Part shown: positions 36,162 through 44,508 of the stretch, one piece after another | Numbering within the stretch: the first letter of the stretch is position 1 | How the letters are laid out: each line of letters opens with the position of its first letter | NCBI GenBank assembly: GCA_021287065.1 | Contig: JAJTBE010000119.1 | Coordinates: 1-64,000 of the forward strand | Direction: 5' to 3' | Length of the DNA stretch: 64,000 nt | Source: Bacillota bacterium | Lineage (GTDB): Bacteria > Vulcanimicrobiota > JAJTBE01 | Notes under the pieces: model-generated | What the model saw: only the letters and a program-made list of their open reading frames with translations | What the model was told of the DNA's origin: nothing | Databases searched by the model: none | Translations under genes and position numbers: made by a program

Positions 36162-36669
36162 TCAATTTCCCTCCTTGCTTAAATTTGGTTTATTCCTTAA
36201 AAAAATCATTCCTGTAATTGTTGCCTGTAGTTGGTTGGTCAGGTGGGTGGTTTTCAGTCGGATTCGGATTTGTTAAAACCACTGAATTTACACTATTTCC
36301 TGCCATTATAATACCGAATCATTATTAAAATATTATTAGCAACATGTTAATTTATTGTTAACTTTTGCGGACTGATTTGAAACAATGTTTACAAATTATT
36401 AAAGAATTTTAACACTTTTTTAAAAGTGTTTCCCTAAAAAAATCATACATTATTTCCATGATTTTTATTCCGCCAAAAGGAGGTAATTTCCTTTAATTTT
36501 TGGACTATTGGGACTATTTTTCTTCAGCGGGAAAAAATCCGTTTCAGGCAATTTACCTCCAAAAGGCGAAAAAAATGTATCCGAAAAGTCATTGACAAAT
36601 TCCATTCTTTGACTTTTCCTGCCTGAAGGTTTACCATGATGCGAAATTTACAATTCAGGAGAATCCCAT
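36162..36669. other. Divergent control region between the flagellar operon and asnB
   Basis: This is AT-rich and has no gene. Visible items are a TATAAT on the minus strand (36305-36310) that could be the -10 of flgB, without a good -35; the inverted repeat AACACTTTT-TT-AAAAGTGTT (36411-36430); a direct repeat GGACTATT/GGGACTATT near 36503-36520; and an imperfect inverted pair containing GGAGGTAA and TTACCTCC near 36479-36487 and 36553-36560. I see no match to sigma-28 or sigma-54 promoters. Confidence 0.55.
36609..36637 (+). promoter_or_regulatory. Putative promoter of asnB
   Basis: TTGACT and TACCAT are separated by 17 bases and lie about 33 bases before the asnB start codon. The -10 is a poor match, so this is tentative. 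Confidence 0.35.
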
Positions 36670-38568
36670 ATGTGCGGAATTGCCGGTTTTTTCAGGCCGG
36701 ACGGCAGAGATGCCGGTTTTGACAGGAAAAAAGTTCTTGATGAAATGCTTAAAGTTATAGATTACCGTGGACCTGATGACCAGGGTGAATTTTCTGATGA
36801 TAATATTGCTTTTGGCATGAGGCGGCTTTCGATAATTGACCTCAGCACAGGACACCAGCCTCTGTTTAATGAGGATGCGTCACTGGTTCTGGTTTGCAAT
36901 GGTGAAATATATAATTTTCAGGAAAAAAGGGATGAGCTGGAAAAATCAGGACATAAATTCAGAACCAAATCAGACGTGGAAGTCATTCTCCACCTTTATG
37001 AACAATACGGTGAAAGCCTTTTTGAACACATCGAGGGTATGTTCGGTTTTGCTCTTTGGGATTCGAAAAAACAGAAGCTTATTCTCGGCAGGGACAGAAT
37101 GGGGATAAAGCCTCTTTTCTGGTATGAAAAGGATGGCATAATTGCATTCGGTTCTGAGATAAAATCCATACTCCGGATTCCGGGGATTGACAGAACCATA
37201 AATCCCGAATCCCTGAGTGATTATTTTTCATATAACTACATACCTGCTCCGGGCACAATTTACAAACATGTCAGAAAACTTCTTCCCGGCTGTTATCTGA
37301 GTGCAGATAAAAAGGGCATAAAAACTTCCTGTTACTGGAATATCGACCCCAATCAAACAGATGGCGGCAAATCAGAGGAAGAGTGGAGCCGGATTGTGTG
37401 GGAGACATTTCTTCAGTCGGTGAAAAGCCATCTGATAAGCGATGTTCCCCTGGGAGTGTTTTTAAGCGGTGGAATTGATTCCGCTGCAATCGTTGCGGCT
37501 ATGAAAAAGCTGGGCGTTCAGGCACGCACTTTTTCCATCGGTTTCAGGGAGAAATCATATAACGAAATGGATTATGCAAGACAAGCTGCAGCGGAGTACG
37601 ATTGCATTCATCACGATGAACTTGTTTTGCCCGATGCGGTTTCTCTCATGCAGAATCTCCACAGGCATTTTGACGAGCCATTTGCGGATTCATCGGCTCT
37701 CCCTGTTTATCTGGTTTCGAAGCTTGCTTCCTCAAAGGTGAAAGTAGTGCTTTCCGGTGAGGGAGGCGATGAGATTTTTGCCGGATATTTCACATATCAG
37801 GCGGATCTTCTTGCTGAAACCTACAATAAAATACCATGTTTTTTGCGAAAAAATATTATTCCTTCATTAATAAATATTCTACCTGTATCTACGGACAAGG
37901 TGAGCGTGGATTATCTTGCCCGGAGGTTTGTGAGAGGTGCGGAAGAGGATAACCCTGCCGTAAGGCATTATCTGTGGAAAGTTATTTTTGACGCTTCACA
38001 GAAATCATCGCTGTTCAGCAGGGATTTTGCCGCTGAAGCATTCGATAGAAAATCCGAATCGATTTTTACGGATTATTACAAACCTGCCGGCAGGAAGAAT
38101 ATTCTGAATAATATTCTGTATGTGGATTCAAAAGTTTATCTGCCTGATGATCTTCTTGTAAAAGCAGACAGAATGAGCATGGCAAATTCCATAGAAGCAA
38201 GGGTTCCGTTTCTGGACAGAAAAATGGTGGAATTAGCTTTTTCAATTCCGGATTCATTGAAGCTGAAGGGGCGCAAAAAGAAGTATATTCTGAAAAAAGC
38301 TCTGAAAGGCATTGTTTCAGATGAAATATTAACCAGAAAGAAAGCAGGCTTTTCCATTCCTGCAGCAAGATGGTTTAAAGAGGATTTGAAAGAGTTTGCA
38401 GAAGAAATACTGTCGCCGGAATCCGTAAGAAAAACCGGAATTCTCAATCCTGATCATGTAAAAAAAGTGTGGAGCGACCATCAGAACAGTCGTGAGGAAA
38501 ATTCAAGGCAGCTCTGGGGGTTGATGATGTTCATGCTTTGGTATAATGATCAGGGAATAAGTCGTTAA
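36670..38568 (+). CDS. asnB: Asparagine synthase (glutamine-hydrolysing)
   Basis: A 632-residue protein. The N-terminal glutaminase domain starts MCGIAGFF, with the catalytic Cys exposed after Met removal, and has 'YRGPDDQGEF', 'CNGEIYNFQ' and 'GMFGFALWDSKKQKLILGRD'. The synthetase domain has the PP-loop 'GVFLSGGIDSAAIVAAM', 'LSGEGGDEIFAGY' and 'ADRMSMANSIEARVPFLD'. It makes asparagine from aspartate, glutamine and ATP; long AsnB relatives can also amidate cell-envelope precursors. AGGAGAAT precedes the ATG. ruvB follows after 18 bases. Confidence 0.95.
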   Translation: MCGIAGFFRPDGRDAGFDRKKVLDEMLKVIDYRGPDDQGEFSDDNIAFGMRRLSIIDLSTGHQPLFNEDASLVLVCNGEIYNFQEKRDELEKSGHKFRTKSDVEVILHLYEQYGESLFEHIEGMFGFALWDSKKQKLILGRDRMGIKPLFWYEKDGIIAFGSEIKSILRIPGIDRTINPESLSDYFSYNYIPAPGTIYKHVRKLLPGCYLSADKKGIKTSCYWNIDPNQTDGGKSEEEWSRIVWETFLQSVKSHLISDVPLGVFLSGGIDSAAIVAAMKKLGVQARTFSIGFREKSYNEMDYARQAAAEYDCIHHDELVLPDAVSLMQNLHRHFDEPFADSSALPVYLVSKLASSKVKVVLSGEGGDEIFAGYFTYQADLLAETYNKIPCFLRKNIIPSLINILPVSTDKVSVDYLARRFVRGAEEDNPAVRHYLWKVIFDASQKSSLFSRDFAAEAFDRKSESIFTDYYKPAGRKNILNNILYVDSKVYLPDDLLVKADRMSMANSIEARVPFLDRKMVELAFSIPDSLKLKGRKKKYILKKALKGIVSDEILTRKKAGFSIPAARWFKEDLKEFAEEILSPESVRKTGILNPDHVKKVWSDHQNSREENSRQLWGLMMFMLWYNDQGISR

Positions 38569-38586
38569 AGGAATAGCTGAGTATTT

Positions 38587-39645
38587 ATGAGCAGTTCGCA
38601 GAAAGATTCTTCACTTTTACCGCCAAGAATCCTCAACGGAAGCAAAAAAGAAGAGGAAATCAATTACGATAACAGTCTGCGTCCCCGCAGTCTGGATGAA
38701 TATATTGGTCAGGAGTCGATTCGTGAAAACCTCAGGGTTTTTATCAAAGCTGCAAAAATCAGGGGGGAAGCTCTTGATCATGTTCTTCTGAACGGACCTC
38801 CGGGTCTTGGAAAAACCACTCTTGCGTTCTGTCTTGCCACGGAAATGGGTTCAGGCATAAAAGCTACATCCGGACCTGCAATCGAACGGCAGATCGATCT
38901 TCTTGTTCTGCTGAAAAACCTCCAGCAGGGCGACATTCTTTTTATCGATGAAATCCACCGCCTTAGCAGAGTTGTGGAAGAAATACTGTATCCCGCCATG
39001 GAAGATTTTGTATTTGACAGAGTGGTGGGGAAGGGGACAAGGGCGAAATCCCGCCGGATACCTCTGCCGAGATTTACACTAATAGGCGCAACAACAAGAG
39101 GCGGAATGATTTCCTCTCCAATGAGGGACCGTTTCGGGATTAATTTCAATCTCAGCTTTTACACAAATGAGGATTTGAAAAAAATCGTTACAAGATCCGC
39201 AGGTATAGTTAATACAAAAATCTCTGAGGAAGGCGCCTTTGAAATCGCTTCCCGGTCGAGGGGAACTCCGCGAATCGCCAACAGGCTCCTCAGAAGAGTC
39301 AGGGATTATGCCATGGTAGAGGGGCTTGATATCATAGACCGTGAAATATCCGACCGTGCACTTGAGAGAATGGGGATTGATGTCAACGGTCTGGATGAAA
39401 TAGACAGAAGAATTCTGGAATGTCTTGTTATAAGATTCAACGGCAAGCCTGTTGGTATAGACACCCTTGCCGCTTATGTTCAGGAAGAGCCTTCAAATCT
39501 TGAGGAAATTTATGAACCTTTTCTTTTAAAAATGGGCTACATGGCAAAAACCCCGAGAGGCAGAATTGCTGCTCCCGAGGCTTTCAAATTCTTTGGTAAG
39601 AAACCTGCCGGCGAATACTGCGAGCAGGGACTTCTCGAAATATAA
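38587..39645 (+). CDS. ruvB: Holliday junction branch-migration helicase RuvB
   Basis: A 352-residue AAA+ ATPase. It shows 'LRPRSLDEYIGQESIRENL', Walker A GPPGLGKTTLA, 'TSGPAIERQIDLL', Walker B 'ILFIDEIHRL', 'FTLIGATTRGGMISSPMRDRFG' and the C-terminal winged helix ('PRGRIAAPEAFKFFG'). It drives branch migration with RuvA, which is not in the window. The ribosome site is weak; it is probably translated from the asnB transcript. It ends one base before the convergent gene at 39647. Confidence 0.97.
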   Translation: MSSSQKDSSLLPPRILNGSKKEEEINYDNSLRPRSLDEYIGQESIRENLRVFIKAAKIRGEALDHVLLNGPPGLGKTTLAFCLATEMGSGIKATSGPAIERQIDLLVLLKNLQQGDILFIDEIHRLSRVVEEILYPAMEDFVFDRVVGKGTRAKSRRIPLPRFTLIGATTRGGMISSPMRDRFGINFNLSFYTNEDLKKIVTRSAGIVNTKISEEGAFEIASRSRGTPRIANRLLRRVRDYAMVEGLDIIDREISDRALERMGIDVNGLDEIDRRILECLVIRFNGKPVGIDTLAAYVQEEPSNLEEIYEPFLLKMGYMAKTPRGRIAAPEAFKFFGKKPAGEYCEQGLLEI

Positions 39646-39646
39646 A

Positions 39647-40591
39647 TCAGATTTTCTGTCCAACGCCGAAGAGGTATATCCAGTCTTCCCCTTTGAATGC
39701 AAGGCCCTTTGAAACCCGGAGGGTATATGTAAGGCCCGGTCTGGGAGAATAATCATAACCGACGATTGCATAATTGATATTGGTTCCGTTTATGGAAGCA
39801 TCCGGTGTTTTTCCGGCGAAACCGATTGTGTATGAACTCCATTTATTGGCTTTATATGCCATCTGTGCGATATAGAAAAGCTGGTCGTATCTTTTTGTGG
39901 GGTTAGTGTCCACATTGCTTGTCCAGCCCACATTCAGGGTATATTCGTGTTTATTACCCGCTCTGCAGTCGTAAGCAAGGATTGCGCCGGGCTGAACTCC
40001 GCCTGCAGCAAGGCCCGCGCTGCCTGAGGGAAATTCACATGTGCCGATGATTGCAAATGAAGGGTTCTTTCTTACAAACTGCCATTTTGCGCCCACTGTT
40101 ATATCGTTAAAGCCGAATTTTGGTTTCTGGTATGTGAGAAAATCACTTGTTACAAATATTTCAGTTCCGGGTCCGCTGTCGTATCTTATTGTAACCGGTG
40201 ATGCGATATAAGTGGAGGAATTGTTTTTATAAGGTTTGCAGAGATAGAATGTTTCAAGCATAAACTTTTTGTTTTCAAGGTCGTATGCTCTTTTGATATG
40301 GGAATCGTTCTGGGATCTTTCAACCGGGATAAGGAATTCCTGTTTACCTTCGCCGTTTACATCATCAGCAGTGTCAATATTTCCTGCTTCAAATCTGTAT
40401 TGGTCGTATTGTCCTGAATATGTGGTTGTTTCCAGATTTAGCTTCAGTCTCTCGAAGGGCGAAAGTCTTCCGCCTTTTTCTGCTGCCTGGGCGCCGGTAG
40501 CCGCAAGAAGTGCAAATACTGCAAAAAACATCAGGCAGGCTGCGGTTTTTACTAATCTTTCCCTGCGGAAATATCCCATGCTAAGAATCAT
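39647..40591 (-). CDS. Secreted protein, probably an outer-membrane beta-barrel
   Basis: A 314-residue protein. A signal peptide (about residues 12-37, ending ATGAQA-A) is followed by alternating hydrophobic/polar strands rich in Tyr, Gly and Asn ('KFGFNDITVGAKWQFV', 'KHEYTLNVGWTSN', 'LTYTLRVSKGLAF'). The layout resembles the outer-membrane transporter family linked to phenol meta-pathway proteins (PF13557-like), but this is a pattern judgement. GGGAGGAT precedes the ATG. The gene is convergent with ruvB and divergent from the glycine-zipper gene. Confidence 0.6.
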   Translation of the reverse strand: MILSMGYFRRERLVKTAACLMFFAVFALLAATGAQAAEKGGRLSPFERLKLNLETTTYSGQYDQYRFEAGNIDTADDVNGEGKQEFLIPVERSQNDSHIKRAYDLENKKFMLETFYLCKPYKNNSSTYIASPVTIRYDSGPGTEIFVTSDFLTYQKPKFGFNDITVGAKWQFVRKNPSFAIIGTCEFPSGSAGLAAGGVQPGAILAYDCRAGNKHEYTLNVGWTSNVDTNPTKRYDQLFYIAQMAYKANKWSSYTIGFAGKTPDASINGTNINYAIVGYDYSPRPGLTYTLRVSKGLAFKGEDWIYLFGVGQKI

Positions 40592-40711
40592 AAATACATC
40601 CTCCCATTTATTCTTTCTCCGAAATAAATAAACCCGTAAAAACTTGGGCGGGTAATTTCAGGCATATAATTTCATCAATATGGATGAAAATCCTTCCGTA
40701 TTTATCCATCC

Positions 40712-40767
40712 GTTAACATGATGTTAACACTACAGGACTTAACCTTACTGTTTGAATCTGTTATAAT
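40712..40767 (+). promoter_or_regulatory. Palindrome and extended -10 promoter of the first glycine-zipper gene
   Basis: GTTAACAT-G-ATGTTAAC (40712-40728) is a near-perfect palindrome. A TG-T-TATAAT extended -10 follows at 40759-40767. The same palindrome core and -10, with the same 34-base gap, occur at 42884-42938 before the remnant copy. This shared spacing supports an operator plus promoter. Confidence 0.55.
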
Positions 40768-40816
40768 GCTATTAATTAAATTGCAGACTAATGTATATAT
40801 ATATGGAGGTGCGCGT

Positions 40817-42088
40817 ATGTCAGGAATAGGCGCTGTAGGAGGACCGGACAGACAATATCTGCCCGCACAGACTTCCCAGATTGCTAAGAAAGAAGAAGCA
40901 GTTCAGGCTGAACCAAAGGACAAAGTGCAGATTAGCAAAGCAAGAGAAGTTTTTGAAAAAGTCGTCGGATCCCCGATGGGTGTTATAATGGCAGGAACAG
41001 ATGCCGTAGGCGGATTTCTGGGTGGCGGAGTTGCAGGTCTCGGAGCCGGCAATTCAGGCTCAGCAGCAGCTACAGGTATCGGATCAGCATTGACAGCTGC
41101 CGGAATCGGCGCAGCAATAGGCTCAGCAATAGCTACTCCGGTGGTTGGCGGCATAGTCGGCGGAATTGCCGGTTTAGCAGTCAGTTTCCTTTCTGCAGTC
41201 GGAGGCAGGGGTGAAACATTCGAAAAAACCGCAGACGCAATTTCAACGAAAGCAAAAGCAGCAGTTTCCGACAATGTTCCCACAGAATCAAAAGTGAAAG
41301 ATGCAGCCCGCAACTTTACCGAAGGCGCTCTCACAGGCGTAGGAGCCGGTGCAGTCGGTGGATTTAAAGTAGGAACAAATGCCGGTGCCGGAATCGTTTC
41401 AGGCGTTATTGAAGGCGTAAAAGGCGCAGCAACAGCAGCAGTAGGAAAATATGAGAAACCTGCCGAAGAGAAACCGGTTGAAGGCGAAAAACCCGGATTC
41501 GGCAAAAAAGTTTTAAATGCAATACTCAGCGCACCCAGAGTTATAGTCGGCACAGCAGTCGGTATTGCCGGAGGCATAGCCGGTATGGGAATGGAAGCTA
41601 TAGACGGTGCACTGCAGGGCACAGTTCTCGGTGTAACAAAACAGGATAGCGCAAGCGCCGAATTCACCAGAGGGCTTATGAGGGTCGAAACGGCAATAGG
41701 CGGAACCGTAACAGGGTTTGCATTCGGCGGACCCCTCGGTGCAGCTATAGGTCTTGGCAGCGGTCTGGTTCTTGGCCACATCATCAACAAAGTTGAGAAA
41801 AAGAGCGGAACCGATAAAGAAATAGCACAGGGAATCACCGACGCCGTCAAGTATGCCAAAAATGACAATACTTATGAAGATACCTCGGTTAAAGAACATT
41901 CAACCAGTGAAAAGACCACTTATGAAGCTGTTCGTGACGGCATAGAGGGTCTTGCGACAGGCACAGCTGCAGGTATGAGAGAAGGCTTCAAAGCCGGATT
42001 CTCAGGCGGCAAGGGCGCAGTTGACGGCTTCGTTGAAGGAGCCAAAGGAATTGTCAGCGGTATTATCGGCGGCGTAACCGGCAGATAA
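40817..42088 (+). CDS. Glycine-zipper repeat protein 1
   Basis: A 423-residue protein of unknown family. A polar N-terminus of ~50 residues contains 'KDKVQISKAREVFEKV' and no signal peptide. The rest is dominated by small-residue helices with GxxxG-type glycine zippers ('AGIGAAIGSAIATPVVGG', 'GGAVGGFKVGTNAGAG' in pattern, 'FGGPLGAAIGLGSGLVLG'), split by two charged segments (about 225-240 and 340-370). It ends 'GAKGIVSGIIGGVTGR'. Such zippers pack helices in membranes or in pore-forming and amphitropic proteins. GGAGGTG precedes the ATG at 40817; a frame from 40718 lacks a ribosome site and includes the promoter. It shares layout with the next gene and its last 24 codons with the remnant at 42951. 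Confidence 0.8.
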   Translation: MSGIGAVGGPDRQYLPAQTSQIAKKEEAVQAEPKDKVQISKAREVFEKVVGSPMGVIMAGTDAVGGFLGGGVAGLGAGNSGSAAATGIGSALTAAGIGAAIGSAIATPVVGGIVGGIAGLAVSFLSAVGGRGETFEKTADAISTKAKAAVSDNVPTESKVKDAARNFTEGALTGVGAGAVGGFKVGTNAGAGIVSGVIEGVKGAATAAVGKYEKPAEEKPVEGEKPGFGKKVLNAILSAPRVIVGTAVGIAGGIAGMGMEAIDGALQGTVLGVTKQDSASAEFTRGLMRVETAIGGTVTGFAFGGPLGAAIGLGSGLVLGHIINKVEKKSGTDKEIAQGITDAVKYAKNDNTYEDTSVKEHSTSEKTTYEAVRDGIEGLATGTAAGMREGFKAGFSGGKGAVDGFVEGAKGIVSGIIGGVTGR

Positions 42089-42113
42089 CCCGTGAGTATC
42101 AGGAGGATTTAAA

Positions 42114-42797
42114 ATGGAAATCAGAGATGCAGGATTAATTAATTATACAGCTTCTATGGCACCCACAGCCCAGCCCAAAATGGCTGAAGCAGACGTAAAA
42201 CCCCAGGGAGATCAGGTTGTCCTTAGTCAGGAAAAACCTCTCTATAAAAAAATCATTGAGTTTCCGGGCAAAGCAGTAGGAGCAGCAGTCGGCGTAGTTA
42301 CCGGCGCAGCAAGTGCTCCTCTCCACATTATCCCCGGTGCCGTAAAAGGCATTCAGGAAGGTCTTACCAGTGACAAAGCCCAGAAATCAGAAGGCCTTTT
42401 CCACACCACAATGTGGCTTCAGAATCTTGCCATCGGCGCAGGTGCCGGTTTTGCAGTAGGCGGACCTATGGGCGCAGCTATCGGAGCAGGCGCAGCAGCT
42501 ATTTTCTCAGGCGTAAACACCTTCATCGGTGAAAAATCAGGCGCTTACGAGAAAATGGTGGAAAAAGTTGAAACCAATGTGGACAAAGCTATTTCCGACA
42601 ATACAGGAAACAAAACCAAAGTTCTCGTTCAGAACGCTGTTGAAGGCTCAATCATCGGCGGCGGAGCAGCATTCTCAAGCGGCGCCAAAGTCGGTTTTGA
42701 AGCTGGTAAAGGTGTTGTGGAAGGCGTGTTTGCAGGCGTCGAAGGTCTCGTTGAAGGCGTTTACGAAGCAGGCAAAAGCATTATCACAGGCAAATAA
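42114..42797 (+). CDS. Glycine-zipper repeat protein 2
   Basis: A 227-residue protein, a shorter relative of the upstream gene. The N-terminal polar segment has 'GDQVVLSQEKPLYKKII', aligned in position with 'KDKVQISKAREVFEKV' of protein 1. Zipper segments follow ('KAVGAAVGVVTGAASAP', 'GAGAGFAVGGPMGAAIGAG', 'GGGAAFSSGAKVGFEAGKG'), with a central 'ISDNTGNKTKVLVQNAVEG' that parallels 'VSDNVPTESKVKDAARNFTEG' of protein 1 in pattern. AGGAGGAT precedes its ATG, 25 bases after gene 1, so both share the upstream promoter. Function unknown. Confidence 0.8.
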   Translation: MEIRDAGLINYTASMAPTAQPKMAEADVKPQGDQVVLSQEKPLYKKIIEFPGKAVGAAVGVVTGAASAPLHIIPGAVKGIQEGLTSDKAQKSEGLFHTTMWLQNLAIGAGAGFAVGGPMGAAIGAGAAAIFSGVNTFIGEKSGAYEKMVEKVETNVDKAISDNTGNKTKVLVQNAVEGSIIGGGAAFSSGAKVGFEAGKGVVEGVFAGVEGLVEGVYEAGKSIITGK

Positions 42798-42802
42798 CCT
42801 CA

Positions 42803-42826
42803 GGGTTTGAATTCAGACCCCGTTTT
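42803..42826 (+). terminator. Probable terminator after the glycine-zipper pair
   Basis: GGGTTTG and CAGACCC pair around AATT with one wobble, and CGTTTT follows. It lies just after the stop codon of glycine-zipper gene 2. Confidence 0.5.
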
Positions 42827-42883
42827 AAGTCAGATATATTCGGCCATTCCGGTATTTTTCTGGGGTGGCTTTTTACTTATTAT

Positions 42884-42938
42884 TTAACATGTTGTTAACA
42901 CAAAAGGTCTTAATTGTCAGTTCTGATTCTGGTATAAT
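42884..42938 (+). promoter_or_regulatory. Second copy of the glycine-zipper promoter region
   Basis: TTAACA-TGT-TGTTAA (42884-42898) and TG-G-TATAAT (42930-42938) repeat the element order found at 40712-40767, with the same 34 bases between palindrome and -10. The DNA between also matches in part (AGGACTTAA against AGGTCTTAA). Confidence 0.55.
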
Positions 42939-42950
42939 TTAAACTACTAA

Positions 42951-43025
42951 GGCGCTATGGACGGAGTAATTGACGGTGCTAAAGGAATAGTCAGCGGTAT
43001 AATTGGCGGTGTTACAGGCAAATAG
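42951..43025 (+). pseudogene. Remnant of a third glycine-zipper gene (last 24 codons)
   Basis: From GGCGCT (42951) to TAG the reading frame gives GA-MDGVIDGAKGIVSGIIGGVTGK, matching the C-terminus of glycine-zipper protein 1 (GAVDGFVEGAKGIVSGIIGGVTGR). Many codons differ only at the third base, so the copy is not recent. The sequence jumps from a matching promoter directly to these codons: the leader, ribosome site and nearly the whole gene are missing. An ATG at 42957 would allow a 22-residue peptide, but it has no ribosome site. Confidence 0.75.
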
Positions 43026-43074
43026 GAACAGATTGGTTCTCTTTGCCTTATTAATTAAATAGCTGGAGCAGATT

Positions 43075-44463
43075 ATGGATTCACTCAATTCAGTAAATTT
43101 TTCAACAAATTCTATGTCAGTCGTTAAACCGGCAGCATTCAGCCAGATAAAAACTCACATTGATAATGAGGCACATGTTTCTGACGGTTTTGTCAGGAGT
43201 AATTCCGGACCGGAAGGTGCTTCTCATACATTGACAAAAATGTTGAGGGATCCTGAAAAATCTGTGGGTTTTAACCATGAATATAACAAAGCTCTGGGTT
43301 TAAAGCCTGATGATTTAAAGGCAAAATACGATATGATGAAGGAAGATGTGTTTTCTTTTTACAGAATCACAAATGCCCTCTTTTATAATGATATCCATGG
43401 TGATTATGCAGGAGCTTCCAGCCTTTGCAGCAAACCGGCTCCGGAAATTTATATTACAGGCGACGCCCACTGGATGAATCTCGGCACATATCGCGGTGCG
43501 GACGGCGAAGCTGTCTGGGGATTCGATGATTTTGATCAGGCAACAAAAGGTTCTCCCGAATGGGACCTTGAAAGGCTTGCAGTCAGTGCAGCCCTTGCGT
43601 TGAGAGAACAGGGCGGCAGCAGGGAAGAAGAAGCTGAACTTGTTAAAAAAATTGGCAAAAAGTATATTGATGTAGTAAGTGATGTCGCTGATACGGGAGA
43701 AATACATCCCTGTTATCTGAAAGCGGATGAAACACATAATCCAATTAAGGATGCCATAAAAGATGCCGGTTCCGTTGACAGGAAGAAATTTTTGAAGAAG
43801 ATTCTTGATCCCGATTCCAAAGCTCCCAGATTTGTTTCAAATGAAAAGATTCAGCCTGTAACATTAGATGAAGCTGCTGATGTTAAAAAAGGGCTTGAAG
43901 AATACCAGTCAAGGCTTGGTTCGGATTTACCCATTGCAAAACCTGTGAAGGTTCTTGATATAGCCAGAAAGCTCGGTTCAGGCGGCAGCAGTTATGGTCT
44001 GGACAGATATTATGTGCTTGTGGCAGCAGACAAAGTATGGAAAGAGCCGTTTGTTCTTGAAATTAAACAGCTACTTCCCTCTGCTGTAAATGATCAGAGC
44101 GGAAACCTCGATGCTGCAAATGGAAAAGAAATCGTTGATAATATCAGAAAAACCGGCGGCAAGGCAAATCCCCTCACAGGATATACTACCGTTGGCGGTA
44201 AAGCCTGCCTTGTCCGCGAACTTGAACCTGAAAAGGCAAAAGTTGATCCCGGTGAACTGAAACATTATGATGAACTTGAAACCTATTTCACTCAGGCTGC
44301 AAAAGTTATGGCATACTCCCACTGCCAGTCAAAAACTGAAGCCCGGAATCTGAGGGTGTGGATAGGCGATGAGCATAAGCAGATGATGAAAAATCTTGAG
44401 TCCTTTGCTATGGTCTATGCAGATCAGGTTGAAGCGGACTTTGGTGCCTGGAAAAAGGAATAG
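43075..44463 (+). CDS. DUF2252 family protein
   Basis: A 462-residue protein. The family motif 'ITGDAHWMNLGTYRGADG' followed by 'WGFDDFDQATKGSPEWDLERLAVS' is clear, and 'VLDIARKLGSGGSSYGLDRYYVLV' and 'AKVMAYSHCQSK' match later conserved blocks. The fold is related to aminoglycoside-phosphotransferase/kinase-like proteins, but the substrate is unknown. TGGAGC precedes the ATG. It lies 50 bases after the glycine-zipper remnant and could be expressed from the promoter at 42930. No signal peptide. Confidence 0.9.
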   Translation: MDSLNSVNFSTNSMSVVKPAAFSQIKTHIDNEAHVSDGFVRSNSGPEGASHTLTKMLRDPEKSVGFNHEYNKALGLKPDDLKAKYDMMKEDVFSFYRITNALFYNDIHGDYAGASSLCSKPAPEIYITGDAHWMNLGTYRGADGEAVWGFDDFDQATKGSPEWDLERLAVSAALALREQGGSREEEAELVKKIGKKYIDVVSDVADTGEIHPCYLKADETHNPIKDAIKDAGSVDRKKFLKKILDPDSKAPRFVSNEKIQPVTLDEAADVKKGLEEYQSRLGSDLPIAKPVKVLDIARKLGSGGSSYGLDRYYVLVAADKVWKEPFVLEIKQLLPSAVNDQSGNLDAANGKEIVDNIRKTGGKANPLTGYTTVGGKACLVRELEPEKAKVDPGELKHYDELETYFTQAAKVMAYSHCQSKTEARNLRVWIGDEHKQMMKNLESFAMVYADQVEADFGAWKKE

Positions 44464-44508
44464 AACTGAATAAAAAAGATTGCTGAAATACAGTTGCCGA
44501 TTCCGGAA

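Noticed and set aside
40718-40816. Extended N-terminus for glycine-zipper protein 1
   Set aside because: It would translate through the -10 element and lacks a ribosome site, while GGAGGTG stands before the ATG at 40817.
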